64,000 bases of DNA. Origin: SXVE01 sp036388895 (lineage in GTDB: Bacteria; Acidobacteriota; Blastocatellia; Pyrinomonadales; Pyrinomonadaceae). The notes beneath the pieces were generated by a model. It saw nothing but the letters and a program-made list of their open reading frames with translations. It ran no database searches and had not been told where the DNA came from. Positions 40,986 through 50,707 of this stretch are shown here, piece by piece. The stretch spans positions 17,712 through 81,711 of the forward strand of contig DASVQY010000039.1 in the NCBI GenBank assembly GCA_036388895.1. Reading direction: 5' to 3'. The position numbers and the translations under genes are program-made. How positions within the stretch are numbered: position 1 is the first letter of the stretch; each line of letters opens with the position of its first letter.

Positions 40986-42779
40986 TCAAAACTTCCAGAA
41001 CACAGGCACTAAAAACACCGCGACGGCGAAAACGATAATCGTAAGAATCGTCCCGACCTTAACGAAATCCATAAATTTATAGCGTCCGGGCGTGTAAACC
41101 AGAATACAAGCCGGTTCGAGCGGCGTGATAAACGAAAATGAAGCCGCGTAAGTGACGGCGACGGCAAACGTGCGTGGATTTAAGCCTAAAAGTGTCGCGG
41201 TTTGTACGGCGACCGGGACGACGACGAGCGCGGCAGCTTGATTCGACATCGGCTGCGTCAGGAAAACCGTCAAAGCGAAAAAGCCGGCTAAAACCGCCGT
41301 CGCGCCGTATTGCTCGAAATTATTTCGTATCAACTCCGCCAGATAAATGTCCGCGCCGGTTTTTTCCATCGCGACGCCGAAGCTGATCATACAGGCGATT
41401 AAAACCAGAAGGCGAAAATCTATCAGCGAATAAATCTCGGTGTGCCGCACCGTATTTGTCGCCAGAAGAAGCAAAACGCCGAGCAGAACGCAAATCGCCA
41501 GCGGAATATCAACCGCGCCGAAGGTGACGACTTTAACCAGCGAAAGGGCAAGGAAAAGACCGAAAGCGGCAATCGCCCAACGACGTTTTTCCGTTCGCAT
41601 ACTGCTCGCCGATACGTCTTCAAGCAGAATAATTTCGCCGGCGACGACGTGCGGCTCAATCGAAGCGCGTTTTCCCTGCACGAGCAAAACATCGCCGAAA
41701 CGCAAGTTTACGTCGCTTAATTTGTTGATAAAAGTTTCGCCGTGCCGGTTAATCGCTAAAACGGTTAAATCGTAATTCTGCCGAAAGTTAATCGTTTTTA
41801 AGGTTTGTCCGGCGAGCGGCGAATCGCGCATCACCATTACTTCGAAAAGCTCGACTTCATCGCTTTCGAGCACGCGGTCGTTGAGCATAAAATCGGCTTT
41901 GATTTCCAGCCCGACTTCTTCTTTAACGCGCAGAATATCGGCTAATCTGCCTTCTACGATCAGCAAATCGCGCCTTTCGATGCGTTCTTTTGCGCTCGGC
42001 GATGTTATGTGCCGGTCGCCGCGAATGATGCCGAGAACGTTTAGATCGAGTTCGAGATTGATATTAGCTTCGGCAAGCGTTTTGCCGACCAGATTTGATT
42101 CGGGCAAAACGAGCAGCTCGGAAATATACTCGCGGATGGCATATTGATCGGTGAACTGTTCTTCGCCGCCGCGTCTGGGCAAAAGGTTTCTGCCCACAAA
42201 AAGCATATACATCAATCCGACAAGCGCAGTAATCGCGCCGACCGGCGTCAGCTCGAACATCGAAAGCGGTTCCATTCCGTAACGCTGAATCGCGCCGCTG
42301 ACCGCTAAATTCGTTGAAGTTCCGATCAGCGTGCAGCTTCCGCCCAAAATCGCCCCGAAGGCGAGCGGCATCAATAATTTTGAAGGCGCGATCCGCGCCT
42401 TTTGAGCCAGCCCGATAACGACCGGCAGAAACATTGCGGTCGTCGTCGTGTTTTTCAAAACCGAAGCCGAAACCGCCGCCAACGCCATTATCAAAGCCGT
42501 CAGCATAAATTCATTGTCGCCGGCAATGCGGTAAAGCCTGCGCCCGATTAAATCAACGAGACCGGTTTTTATCAATCCGCCGACGAGCACGAAAAGCCCG
42601 GCGATTGTAATGATAATATCGTTGCCGAAACCGGCGACGCCTTCCTGAATGGTCAGAACGCCTGAAACGACCAGCCCGATGACGAGCAGAATTCCGACGA
42701 CATCAACGGGTAATTTCTCCGAGCCGAAAAGCACGAGAGCAACGAGAAGCAAAACCAAAGTAATAGCGATTGGCGACAT
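40986..42779 (-). CDS. SLC13/DASS-family permease with TrkA-C domains
   Basis: About 597 residues from the ATG at 42779; an in-frame TTG at 42833 would add an unlikely 18 residues. The N-terminal helices include VGGLIKTGLVDLIGRRL, SVLKNTTTTAMFLPVV and FGAILGGSCTLIGTSTNLAVSG. Two TrkA-C (RCK_C) regulatory domains occupy about residues 205-395 (LLVLPESNLVGKTLAEANI and VMRDSPLAGQTLKTINFRQNYDLTVLAI). The second transport half follows, with ALTVFLTQPMSNQAAALVVVPVA and SFSFITPLEPACILVYTPGRY. Family members carry dicarboxylates, sulfate or other anions with sodium. The substrate is not readable here. Confidence 0.9.
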   Translation of the reverse strand: MSPIAITLVLLLVALVLFGSEKLPVDVVGILLVIGLVVSGVLTIQEGVAGFGNDIIITIAGLFVLVGGLIKTGLVDLIGRRLYRIAGDNEFMLTALIMALAAVSASVLKNTTTTAMFLPVVIGLAQKARIAPSKLLMPLAFGAILGGSCTLIGTSTNLAVSGAIQRYGMEPLSMFELTPVGAITALVGLMYMLFVGRNLLPRRGGEEQFTDQYAIREYISELLVLPESNLVGKTLAEANINLELDLNVLGIIRGDRHITSPSAKERIERRDLLIVEGRLADILRVKEEVGLEIKADFMLNDRVLESDEVELFEVMVMRDSPLAGQTLKTINFRQNYDLTVLAINRHGETFINKLSDVNLRFGDVLLVQGKRASIEPHVVAGEIILLEDVSASSMRTEKRRWAIAAFGLFLALSLVKVVTFGAVDIPLAICVLLGVLLLLATNTVRHTEIYSLIDFRLLVLIACMISFGVAMEKTGADIYLAELIRNNFEQYGATAVLAGFFALTVFLTQPMSNQAAALVVVPVAVQTATLLGLNPRTFAVAVTYAASFSFITPLEPACILVYTPGRYKFMDFVKVGTILTIIVFAVAVFLVPVFWKF

Positions 42780-42913
42780 AGTGTGTAAGGATAACAAAAA
42801 ATTTTCGGGTTTGAAAAGACAAATTATTGACAAAAATTACAGCCCGAAACGCCCGGGTTAATGATAAAATCACAGCATCTTAATGCGAATTGTTTCAGAA
42901 AATAATAATAGAA

Positions 42914-43588
42914 ATGACTCAGAAATTTCCCGAGCCGAAATTTATTCCGCTTGAATTTAATCATCTCGAAACAGAGGAACAAAAACGAAGAGCCGAAGAG
43001 TTTTACGAACTTTTAAGACGCCGCCGCACCGTGCGCGATTATTCCGAAAGAGAAGTGCCGTTTGAATTGGTCGAAAAGGCGATTGCCGTCGCCGGAACCG
43101 CTCCGTCCGGCGCGAATCTCCAGCCTTGGCGCTTCGTCGTTGTTAAAGATTCGGAAATAAAACGCAAAATTCGACTCGCGGCGGAGAAAGAAGAATATGA
43201 AAGCTATCACGGGCGAATGTCCGAGAAATGGCTGCGGCGTCTCGCGCCTCTCGGCACAAACGAACACAAGCCTTTTCTGGAAATCGCTCCGTATTTGATA
43301 GTCGTTTTCCGCATCAATTCTTTCACCGAAGACGGAGAAACCGAACCGACGTATTACAGCCAGGAATCAACCGGAATAGCGGTCGGAATGCTTCTCGCGG
43401 CTTTGCACAACGCCGGTCTCGCAACGCTGACGCACACGCCGAGCCCAATGCGGTTTTTGCAGGAAATACTGAATCGCCCGAAAAACGAAATTCCGTTCGT
43501 GCTGATTCCCGTCGGTTATCCTGCTGAAGAAGCCAAAGTTCCCGATATACAGCGAAAATCTTTGAACGAAATTATGCGGGTTATTTGA
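42914..43588 (+). CDS. nitroreductase-family flavoprotein
   Basis: About 224 residues from the ATG at 42914; a TTG at 42890 would add eight. It shows the FMN-binding RRRRTVRDYSEREVPFELVEKAIAVAGTAPSGANLQPWRFVVVKD, ESTGIAVGMLLAALHNAGLATLTHTPSPMRFL and FVLIPVGYPAEEAKVP. The family reduces nitro compounds, quinones or, in relatives of iodotyrosine deiodinase, halogenated tyrosines; the SGANLQPWRF pattern resembles that last branch, but this is only suggestive. It stands alone. Confidence 0.9.
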   Translation: MTQKFPEPKFIPLEFNHLETEEQKRRAEEFYELLRRRRTVRDYSEREVPFELVEKAIAVAGTAPSGANLQPWRFVVVKDSEIKRKIRLAAEKEEYESYHGRMSEKWLRRLAPLGTNEHKPFLEIAPYLIVVFRINSFTEDGETEPTYYSQESTGIAVGMLLAALHNAGLATLTHTPSPMRFLQEILNRPKNEIPFVLIPVGYPAEEAKVPDIQRKSLNEIMRVI

Positions 43589-43632
43589 AGATTTCGAGGT
43601 ATTCGCAAGCGAAGCGGCTGAGTTTCCGCATT

Positions 43633-45240
43633 CTATTTTCGTCTTAATTCCCTGATTCTTTTCAACATTTGCGGCGCGAGACGCGCGGTTTGAAACAGCG
43701 AACCGCTCGAAAAATATCTGGCGAATCCGCGAAAAGTTTCAATCGCGTTGTCCGAATAACTGAACCACCAGGCGTTCGGCAAAATCGTCACGCGATTAAC
43801 GTGTATGTGCTGCGGGGCGACCAGTTCCAACAAGCCCAATTTGCCGTGCGTTCTGCCGTAACCGCTTTGCTTAAATCCGCCCCAGGGCGTTTGCCCGATG
43901 CCGTGCGTGTAGAGAACTTCGTTGACCATCACCGTTCCGGCGAGAATTTTTTCGGCGACGCGCTTTCCTTTTTTTATGTCGCGCGTCCAGATGCTCGCCG
44001 TTAAACCGAAGTCCGTGTCGTTGGCGAGTTCGACGGCTTCGCTTTCGGTTTTAAAGACGGCAATCGGAAGGGTCGGACCGAACGTTTCTTCGCGCATAGC
44101 GCGCATTCGGTTGTTCGCGCCGCTTATAACCGTCGGCTCGAAAAACGTTCCGCGAAAATCGTCGTTGCGTTTTCCGCCCGTCAATATTTTCGCGCCGTTT
44201 TGCCGGAAATCCGCAACGTGATTTTCGACCGTTTTCAATTGATTCTCACTGATCATCGCGCCGACATCCGTAGTTTCGACGTTTCCTAAATTTTGCCGCA
44301 GTTTCCTGGTTTTTTCGACGACTAAATCGGTGAATTTCTCGGCGATTGATTCTTCGACATAAAGCCTCTCGACCGACGAACAAGCTTGTCCCGAATTGGT
44401 GAAAGCGCCCCAGATTGCCGCGCTCGAAGCCGCTTCCAAATCCGCGTCGGCGAAAACGATCATCGGGTCTTTGCCGCCGAGTTCGAGAACGACCGGAGTT
44501 AAAGTTTTCGCAGCATTTTCCGCGATTTTTTTTCCGGTCGCGACGCTTCCGGTGAACATTATTTTATTAACGCCCGCTTCGACAAGCGCTGCTCCGGTTT
44601 TGCCGTCGCCGGTGATAACCTGCAAAACATTTTCGGGCAAACTGGCTTTTTCAAAAATCTCGCCGATTTTTATTCCGACGAGCGGCGTCAATTCCGAAGG
44701 CTTTAAAACAACCGTATTCCCCGCCATTAAAGCCATCGCCACTTCGCCGAGCGGGATCGAAAAAGGAAAATTCCACGGCGAAATTATACCGACCACGCCG
44801 AGCGGCTGGTAAATGATTTTTGAAGAACGTCCGAGAAGCCCGAGCTGTCCGATATTGATTTTTTCCGGCTTGAGAATCTTTGCCGCGTTGCGGGCGAAAT
44901 GCCGCATTAAATCCGTAACCGGCGCAATTTCCGCCGAAAACGCTTCGGTCACGGGCTTGCCGGATTCGTCGGAAATCAGCCGCGCGATTTCGTCCATTTC
45001 CGTTAAAATAACGTCGCGGGTTTTTAACACATATTTCGCGCGCTCGGAAAACGATGTTCCGCGCCACGTTTTGTACGCCTGCCGCGCCCTCTCGACGGCG
45101 TTTAGAACCTCTCCGGCGGAAGTTTGCGCGACCGCGCCGATTTCTTCACCGGTCGCCGGATTATACGAAATGATTTTTTCCTGTTTTTCCTGCCTTTCCT
45201 GTTTTTCTTTTTTGTCCGCAAATGAAATAACCGCGCTCAT
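43633..45240 (-). CDS. NAD(P)-dependent aldehyde dehydrogenase
   Basis: A 535-residue enzyme of the ALDH superfamily. Visible are PWNFPFSIPLGEVAMALMAGNTVVLKPSELTPL, FTGSVATGKKIAE (dinucleotide binding), the general-base Glu in VVLELGGKDPMIVFADADLE and the nucleophilic Cys in FTNSGQACSSVERLYV. It resembles succinate-semialdehyde or long-chain aldehyde dehydrogenases; the C-terminal extension of about 40 residues (WWFSYSDNAIETFRGFARYFSSGSLFQTARLAPQMLKRIREL) is typical of the coniferyl/benzaldehyde branch rather than GabD. AGGAG is 8-9 bases before the ATG. It is divergent from an Lrp-type regulator, which may control it. Confidence 0.93.
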   Translation of the reverse strand: MSAVISFADKKEKQERQEKQEKIISYNPATGEEIGAVAQTSAGEVLNAVERARQAYKTWRGTSFSERAKYVLKTRDVILTEMDEIARLISDESGKPVTEAFSAEIAPVTDLMRHFARNAAKILKPEKINIGQLGLLGRSSKIIYQPLGVVGIISPWNFPFSIPLGEVAMALMAGNTVVLKPSELTPLVGIKIGEIFEKASLPENVLQVITGDGKTGAALVEAGVNKIMFTGSVATGKKIAENAAKTLTPVVLELGGKDPMIVFADADLEAASSAAIWGAFTNSGQACSSVERLYVEESIAEKFTDLVVEKTRKLRQNLGNVETTDVGAMISENQLKTVENHVADFRQNGAKILTGGKRNDDFRGTFFEPTVISGANNRMRAMREETFGPTLPIAVFKTESEAVELANDTDFGLTASIWTRDIKKGKRVAEKILAGTVMVNEVLYTHGIGQTPWGGFKQSGYGRTHGKLGLLELVAPQHIHVNRVTILPNAWWFSYSDNAIETFRGFARYFSSGSLFQTARLAPQMLKRIRELRRK

Positions 45241-45357
45241 CGTTTCGCTCTCCTTTTAGACGTTTGAATATATTTTACCCGTTTATTAACGAAAAATATA
45301 AAACTACTGTCACTGATTGGGCAATTTTACAAGTTTCTTTTGACGAAAAAGTAAAAC

Positions 45358-45386
45358 TTGACAAAGATTTTGCAGAAGATTATTCT
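45358..45386 (+). promoter_or_regulatory. sigma-70-type promoter of the Lrp-type gene
   Basis: TTGACA (45358-45363), a 17-base spacer, then TATTCT (45381-45386). The start codon lies 22 bases beyond the -10 element, with GGAG 8 bases before it. Confidence 0.8.
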
Positions 45387-45407
45387 TGAAAAGTTGGAGA
45401 TTGAAGA

Positions 45408-45908
45408 ATGATTGACGAAATTGACACACAAATACTGAATATTATTCAAAATAATGCGAGAATCGCCAATGCGGAAATTGCGAGACAAATCGGGCTCGCT
45501 CCGTCGGCGGTTTTAGAGCGTTTGCGAAAGCTGGAAGAACGCGGCGTTATTCGCGGATATACCGCAGAGCTCGACGCAGTGCAGATCGGATTCGGCTTGA
45601 CCGCATTCGTTTTCGTTCGCACCAACGAATGCGGCGACGGAACCGACGAGCTTTTGGCGCAGATTCCGGACGTTCTGGAAGTTCACGACGTTGCCGGCGA
45701 AGATTCTTATTTATTGAAAGTTCGCGCGAAAAATCCCGAAAGTTTGGCAAAACTTTTGCGCGAAAAAATAAAGGTTTTGCCGAACGTTTTGTCAACGCGA
45801 ACGACTGTTGTTTTGCAAACGGTCAAGGAAACGGTCGCTTTGCCGCTCGAAGGCATTAATGACGATTCGGCTGACGAACAAAAACCGCGCGGCAGAAAAG
45901 GCAAATAA
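45408..45908 (+). CDS. Lrp/AsnC-family transcription regulator
   Basis: A 166-residue regulator. The N-terminal winged helix (IDTQILNIIQNNARIANAEIARQIGLAPSAVLERLRKLEERGVIRGYTAEL) is followed by the RAM ligand-binding domain (about 70-145). A charged C-terminal tail (DDSADEQKPRGRKGK) follows. Members sense amino acids and often control a divergent gene; here the divergent neighbour is an aldehyde dehydrogenase and the downstream neighbour an EamA exporter, both plausible targets. A near-consensus promoter precedes it. Confidence 0.93.
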   Translation: MIDEIDTQILNIIQNNARIANAEIARQIGLAPSAVLERLRKLEERGVIRGYTAELDAVQIGFGLTAFVFVRTNECGDGTDELLAQIPDVLEVHDVAGEDSYLLKVRAKNPESLAKLLREKIKVLPNVLSTRTTVVLQTVKETVALPLEGINDDSADEQKPRGRKGK

Positions 45909-45968
45909 AAAATAAACGAAAAAATAAACAGAAAAACAAGTTAAGTCTTAAAGATTAAGAGGTTTACA

Positions 45969-46988
45969 ATGCAAGGGCAGGCAGCAAAAACGAATTTTTC
46001 CAATCCCCGAACGATGTTTTTAATATTGGCGTTCGCCGCCGTATACATTTTTTGGGGTTCGACATATCTGGCAATCAAATACGCGATTGAAACTTTGCCG
46101 CCTTTTTTAATGGCAGGAGCGCGATTTGTTTTCGCCGGTTCGATTCTTTTAATCTGGGCGCGATTTACCGCAGATTACGAAAAACCGAAAAGCGCGCACT
46201 GGCGAACGGCTTTTATTGTCGGAACGCTTCTTTTGCTTGGCGGCAACGGCGGAGTGGTTTTCGCCGAACATCACATTTCATCAAGTCTCGCCGCGCTTCT
46301 TGTCGCTACGGAGCCGTTCTGGATCGTGCTTTTAAGCTGGCTCTGGCTGAAAGGCGCGCGACCGAATCTGAAAGCCGTCCTCGGCATAGCTCTCGGATTT
46401 TTCGGCGTCTGGCTGCTGATCAACGGTCAGACGGTGAACGCTGCGGCAGCGGATTCTGGTTCGATGCAGTTATTCGGAACAATCGCCGTTATCGCCGCCG
46501 CGTTTTCGTGGGCGACCGGTTCGCTTTACGGTCTGAAAGCGCCGGTTCCGAAATCTTCGATTTTAACGGCGGGAATGCAGATGTTCGCCGGCGGTTTGGT
46601 TTTGCTCGTCGTCAGCTTCATTGCGGGCGAGTGGTCAACATTTGATATTTCGGCAGTTTCACTGAACTCTTGGTTCGGACTCGTTTATCTGATCGTTTTC
46701 GGTTCGCTCGTCGGTTTTACGGCTTATAGCTGGCTTCTGAAAAACGCGCAGCCTTCGATGGTTGCGACTTATGCTTATGTCAATCCGATTGTCGCCGTAT
46801 TTTTAGGTTGGCTAATCGCCGGAGAATCTTTTACAACGCAGATGCTGGTTGGCGCAGGCGTTATTGTCGGTTCGGTCGTTCTTATAACTTCGCACGACAA
46901 AGGCGGCAAAAATTCCGAAGAAAAATTAGAGATTCATCAATCAAACACTCCGACGGGAAGCCAAAAACCATTGTCGGTTTCCGCATAG
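45969..46988 (+). CDS. EamA/DMT-family exporter
   Basis: A 339-residue protein with ten membrane helices in two EamA repeats. The first begins YIFWGSTYLAIKYAIETLPPFLMAGARFVFAG; the second includes SLVGFTAYSWLLKNAQPSMVATYAYVNPIVAVFLGWLIAGE. The family exports amino acids, nucleosides or drugs. It is 60 bases after the Lrp-type gene in the same direction with GAGG 6 bases before the ATG, so probably co-transcribed; an amino-acid exporter under Lrp-type control is a reasonable guess. It ends at a composite terminator. Confidence 0.9.
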   Translation: MQGQAAKTNFSNPRTMFLILAFAAVYIFWGSTYLAIKYAIETLPPFLMAGARFVFAGSILLIWARFTADYEKPKSAHWRTAFIVGTLLLLGGNGGVVFAEHHISSSLAALLVATEPFWIVLLSWLWLKGARPNLKAVLGIALGFFGVWLLINGQTVNAAAADSGSMQLFGTIAVIAAAFSWATGSLYGLKAPVPKSSILTAGMQMFAGGLVLLVVSFIAGEWSTFDISAVSLNSWFGLVYLIVFGSLVGFTAYSWLLKNAQPSMVATYAYVNPIVAVFLGWLIAGESFTTQMLVGAGVIVGSVVLITSHDKGGKNSEEKLEIHQSNTPTGSQKPLSVSA

Positions 46989-47010
46989 AGTAAAAATAAA
47001 TATAAAGTAA

Positions 47011-47066
47011 AAAAGATAGACAAGCAGGAAAAGAAAAATTCCTGATAAATCTTGTCTATCTTTTTT
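47011..47066. terminator. composite terminator between EamA exporter and alaS
   Basis: Outer stem AAAAGATAGACAAG (47011-47024) with CTTGTCTATCTTTT (47051-47064) and inner stem CAGGAA/TTCCTG (47025-47030, 47039-47044). Runs of A and T on the two sides make it suitable for both convergent genes. Confidence 0.9.
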
Positions 47067-47082
47067 AAATTAATCTATAAAA

Positions 47083-49776
47083 TCAACCTAACATTTGCTC
47101 GACAATTTTATAGCTTTGCTGCAAAGCGTCGCTCAATTTGCTCGCGTCGGTTCCGCCGCCTTCCGCCATATCGGGTTTGCCGCCGCCGCGACCGCCGACT
47201 ATCGGCGCAATTTCCTGCACGATTTTACCCGCTTTCACCCGATCAGTTAAATCATCGGAAACGCGCACGATAAACGAAACTTTTTCTTCTTCGCTTCTTC
47301 CCAAAACAACAACGCCGGATTTCAGCTTTGCCAGAAGCGTATCGGACAGATGCCGCATTCCGCCTTTGTCCAAGCCTTCGACGGTTTTCGCCACGACTTT
47401 CACGCCGTTAACGTCTTTCGTCTCGTCGCCGTTTGAAGAAGCGGCGTCGATTGCTCCGGTGGCGATTTTCATCTTCAAATCTTCGACTTCGCGGCGCGTG
47501 CGTTTCAGTTCTTCCTGCAATTTCTCAATCGCGTTCGGCAAATTGTCGCGCTGCGTTCTGAGAACGCCGAGCGATTCACTGATTAACTGTTCGTCTTCAC
47601 GAAAACGCGCGAAAGCGTCCAAGCCGGTAATCGCGCGGATTCGTCGCACGCCGGAGGCAATCGCTTCGTCGGAAAGAATTTTGAAACTGCCGATATCGCC
47701 CGTTGCGCGGACGTGCGTTCCGCCGCAAAGCTCTTTTGAAAACGTGCCCGCGCCGATGCTCAAAACGCGCACGGCGGACCCGTATTTTTCGCCGAAAAGA
47801 GCCATCGCGCCCGAACTCATCGCTTCTTCAATCGCCATGATGTTCGTATTGACCGGATCGTTTTTCAAAATCTCGCGGTTAACTAAATCCTCGATTTCCT
47901 TGATTTCCACATCTGACAAAGGTTGATAATGCGTGAAATCAAAACGCAGGTAATTAGGCGCGACGACCGAACCGGCTTGTTTGACGTGCGTTCCCAAAAC
48001 TTCTCGAAGCGCGGCGTGAACGAGATGCGTCGCCGTGTGATTTCTGCGCGTCGCGTCGCGTTTTTCCGCGTCAACCTGCGCCGTCACCTCGTCGCCGACT
48101 TTGATCGAGCCGCGTTCGACTCGCCCTTTGTGCAAAATCAAACCGGAAACCGGCGCGAAAGTGTCACGAACGTCAAATGTCGCGTCAGACGAAACAATCG
48201 TTCCGCTGTCGCCGACCTGACCGCCCGATTCGGCGTAAAAAGGCGTATCGTTCAAGATAATCAAACCTTCTTCGCCTTCTTTGAGTTCTTCGATTTGCTG
48301 ATCGTTTTCAACAATTCCGACGACTTTAGATTCTTCGAGACGCGTTGTTTCGTAACCGTGGAATTGATTCGCGCCGACTTTCCCGAAAATTTCGTGATAA
48401 ATCGGATTGATTACCGATTTGCGTTCGGTTTGACCGATGCCGCTTTGTTTTTGAATTTCCTGCAAAGCCGCGTCGAATTTTTCGTTAAATTCTTCTTCGC
48501 CGATTTCAATACCGCGTTCTTCCATCGAAACGCGAATCAAATCGCGCGGCGTGCCGAAAGTATCGTAAAGTCTGGCTAGTCTAATAAAATCTGTCGTGTT
48601 GCCGTCAGCGAAAACCTCGTTTAGTTTTTGCAAACCGACCGTCATTGTCGAACCGAATCTTTCTTCTTCAAGCCGCACCATTTTGTCTATAAAATCGCGT
48701 TGCGCTTCTAATTCGGGATATGCTTCGCGCATTTGTTCGACGACGAATCCGCAGACTTTATGAAAAAATAAATCATTAAATCCGAGATGCTCGCGTCCGT
48801 GGTAAATCGCGCGGCGCATAATTTTTCGCAAAACGTAGCTTCTGCCTTCGTTGCCGGGCAAAATTCCGTCGGCAATCGCAAATGCGGTCGTTCGCGCGTG
48901 GTCGGCGATGACGCGCATCGCAAACCCTTTCTGCGATTCATATTCGTAATTTTGATCGGAAAGCCGCGCCGTAAAATCAACAATCGGCTTGATTAAAGTC
49001 GTTTCATAAGTCGAATGAACGCCTTCCATAACGACCGTCATTCGTTCGAGCCCCGCGCCCGTATCAACCGATGGCGCGGGCAGCGGTTCGAGTTTGTAAA
49101 CGCCTTTTTCCGTTTCGATGCGATTGTACTGCATGAAAACCAGATTCCAGATTTCCATCGTAATGTCGCCTTCATCGGCATTTACCAGATCGGCGCGATT
49201 TTTTTCGGGATTTTCCGGCTCGTCGCCGAGGTAATAGTTGATTTCAGAGTTCGGTCCGCACGGTCCGGTTTCCGCCATTTGCCAGAAATTATCTTTTCGA
49301 CCGAAACGCAGAATTCTGTCCGGCGAAGCGCCCGCTTTCATCCACAGTTCGGCGGCTTCGTCATCAGCCGGAACCTGTTCGTCGCCTTCAAAGACCGTGA
49401 ACCAGAGACGATTGACATCTAATTTGAGTTCATTAACGAGAAAATCCCAGGCAAAGTTGATCGCTTCTTCTTTGAAATAATCGCCGAAAGAAAAATTGCC
49501 GAGCATCTCGAAAAACGTTTGATGCCGCGCCGTTTTGCCGACTTCATCGAGGTCGTTGTGTTTGCCGCCCGCGCGAATGCATTTCTGGCTCGAAACGGCA
49601 CGCGTATACTCGCGTTTTTCGTTGCCGAGAAATACGTCTTTAAACTGGTTCATTCCGGCGTTCGTAAACAGAATCGTCGGATCGTTCGGCGGGAAAACGG
49701 GGCTGGAATGAACAATTTTGTGTCCGTTTCTTTCAAAATATTCTAAAAATTTACGTCTGATTTCATTTCCGGTCAT
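47083..49776 (-). CDS. alaS: alanyl-tRNA synthetase
   Basis: An 897-residue full-length enzyme. The class II catalytic core begins EIRRKFLEYFERNGHKIVHSSPVFPPNDPTILFTNAGMNQFKDVFLG. The editing-domain zinc/active-site motifs NHTATHLVHAALREVLG and LCGGTHVRATGDIG are present. The C-Ala domain ends IAPIVGGRGGGKPDMAEGGGTDASKLSDALQQ. It charges tRNA-Ala and clears mischarged Ser/Gly. No ribosome site is obvious before the ATG. It lies 274 bases downstream of the folate cyclo-ligase gene, behind a terminator, so probably has its own promoter. Confidence 0.98.
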   Translation of the reverse strand: MTGNEIRRKFLEYFERNGHKIVHSSPVFPPNDPTILFTNAGMNQFKDVFLGNEKREYTRAVSSQKCIRAGGKHNDLDEVGKTARHQTFFEMLGNFSFGDYFKEEAINFAWDFLVNELKLDVNRLWFTVFEGDEQVPADDEAAELWMKAGASPDRILRFGRKDNFWQMAETGPCGPNSEINYYLGDEPENPEKNRADLVNADEGDITMEIWNLVFMQYNRIETEKGVYKLEPLPAPSVDTGAGLERMTVVMEGVHSTYETTLIKPIVDFTARLSDQNYEYESQKGFAMRVIADHARTTAFAIADGILPGNEGRSYVLRKIMRRAIYHGREHLGFNDLFFHKVCGFVVEQMREAYPELEAQRDFIDKMVRLEEERFGSTMTVGLQKLNEVFADGNTTDFIRLARLYDTFGTPRDLIRVSMEERGIEIGEEEFNEKFDAALQEIQKQSGIGQTERKSVINPIYHEIFGKVGANQFHGYETTRLEESKVVGIVENDQQIEELKEGEEGLIILNDTPFYAESGGQVGDSGTIVSSDATFDVRDTFAPVSGLILHKGRVERGSIKVGDEVTAQVDAEKRDATRRNHTATHLVHAALREVLGTHVKQAGSVVAPNYLRFDFTHYQPLSDVEIKEIEDLVNREILKNDPVNTNIMAIEEAMSSGAMALFGEKYGSAVRVLSIGAGTFSKELCGGTHVRATGDIGSFKILSDEAIASGVRRIRAITGLDAFARFREDEQLISESLGVLRTQRDNLPNAIEKLQEELKRTRREVEDLKMKIATGAIDAASSNGDETKDVNGVKVVAKTVEGLDKGGMRHLSDTLLAKLKSGVVVLGRSEEEKVSFIVRVSDDLTDRVKAGKIVQEIAPIVGGRGGGKPDMAEGGGTDASKLSDALQQSYKIVEQMLG

Positions 49777-49852
49777 AAAATTATTTTTCTTTTTGTATGT
49801 AACCTTTTTATAAAAAGGAAAATTTTAGCACAAAGCGGAAACGAAAGGCATC

Positions 49853-49899
49853 AAGCGAAAAAATGCCGGACGTTTTCGGCAAAAAACATCCGGCATTTT
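49853..49899 (-). terminator. intrinsic terminator behind the folate cyclo-ligase gene
   Basis: Stem AAAATGCCGGA (49860-49870) with TCCGGCATTTT (49889-49899). On the minus strand the stem is followed by seven T. Confidence 0.8.
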
Positions 49900-50050
49900 C
49901 CATTCAAGAAGGAGGTCAAAAGGTTTGCAACAAAAAGCCCCAATCTTTTATTTACAAACCGAGTCGGAAAGATTTCAAATGAAAATATTTCCCGCTCGCA
50001 GATTATATTCGCCGGAAAATTATTTTCGGATGCAGAGAAAAGAAATTATT

Positions 50051-50629
50051 TTAGACATCGAATTCGTAAATTATTTCGGGCGTTATGCAACAATCGAGCT
50101 TCACGTCAAATTCATTAGTGTCGGCAATGTTTTCGATTGGCTCGAAATAGCTCAAACCGATTTTTTTACAGTCGAGACGGCAGCGGCTTAAAAATTTATC
50201 GTAAAAACCTTTACCGTAACCGGCGCGCCAGCCTTTTCTGTCACAGCACAAAAGCGGCACTAAAACCAGATCAATTTTTTCGGTTTCGATTGTTTCGTCG
50301 TGCGTCGGTTCGGAAATTTGCCAATTGTTCAGGGCTAATTCGGTTTCGGCGGAAAATTTCAAGTTTTCGATTTCCCCGCTTTGAACATTGACGCGCGGCA
50401 CCAGCGTTTCGATATTCGGGTATTGATGCCAGATTTTGCGAAAAACAAACGAAGTTTCGATTTCGTTGAATTTTTCAATCGGCACGAAACAGTGCAGATA
50501 TTTAATTTCGGACAAATCGAAAAATCGAAAAAATCGTTCGGCTATGGCGCTGCTTTTTTCGATTCTTTCGGCTGGCGAAAGATTTTTCTGTTTGGTTAAA
50601 TAGATTTTTCTCAATTCCGTTTTTTTCAT
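50051..50629 (-). CDS. 5-formyltetrahydrofolate cyclo-ligase
   Basis: A 192-residue enzyme. The N-terminal helix (MKKTELRKIYLTKQKNLSPAERIEKSSAIAERF), LVPRVN, and the ATP/folate motif GWRAGYGKGFYDKFL (close to the family RxGxGxGYYDR) identify it. It converts 5-formyl-THF to 5,10-methenyl-THF using ATP, salvaging folate. In many bacteria this gene neighbours ssrS (6S RNA); no 6S-like structure was recognised here, though the 49777-50050 spacer would be the place to test. Confidence 0.9.
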   Translation of the reverse strand: MKKTELRKIYLTKQKNLSPAERIEKSSAIAERFFRFFDLSEIKYLHCFVPIEKFNEIETSFVFRKIWHQYPNIETLVPRVNVQSGEIENLKFSAETELALNNWQISEPTHDETIETEKIDLVLVPLLCCDRKGWRAGYGKGFYDKFLSRCRLDCKKIGLSYFEPIENIADTNEFDVKLDCCITPEIIYEFDV

Positions 50630-50644
50630 TGGCAGTTTTTACGC

Positions 50645-50672
50645 TTTGGAATACTTCAAAATACGTTATAAT
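50645..50672 (+). promoter_or_regulatory. promoter of the serine hydrolase gene
   Basis: A perfect TATAAT (50667-50672) with TTTGGA 16 bases upstream (50645-50650). The start codon at 50708 is 36 bases beyond the -10 element. Confidence 0.7.
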
Positions 50673-50707
50673 ATACAGAAAAATCTAACCTTATATTTTC
50701 CGTAAAA

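Noticed and set aside
49925..50191. Plus-strand 88-codon open frame downstream of a GGAGG at about 49910
   Set aside because: Over half of it overlaps the folate cyclo-ligase gene on the other strand, the protein has no recognisable feature, and the GGAGG is too far from a good start.
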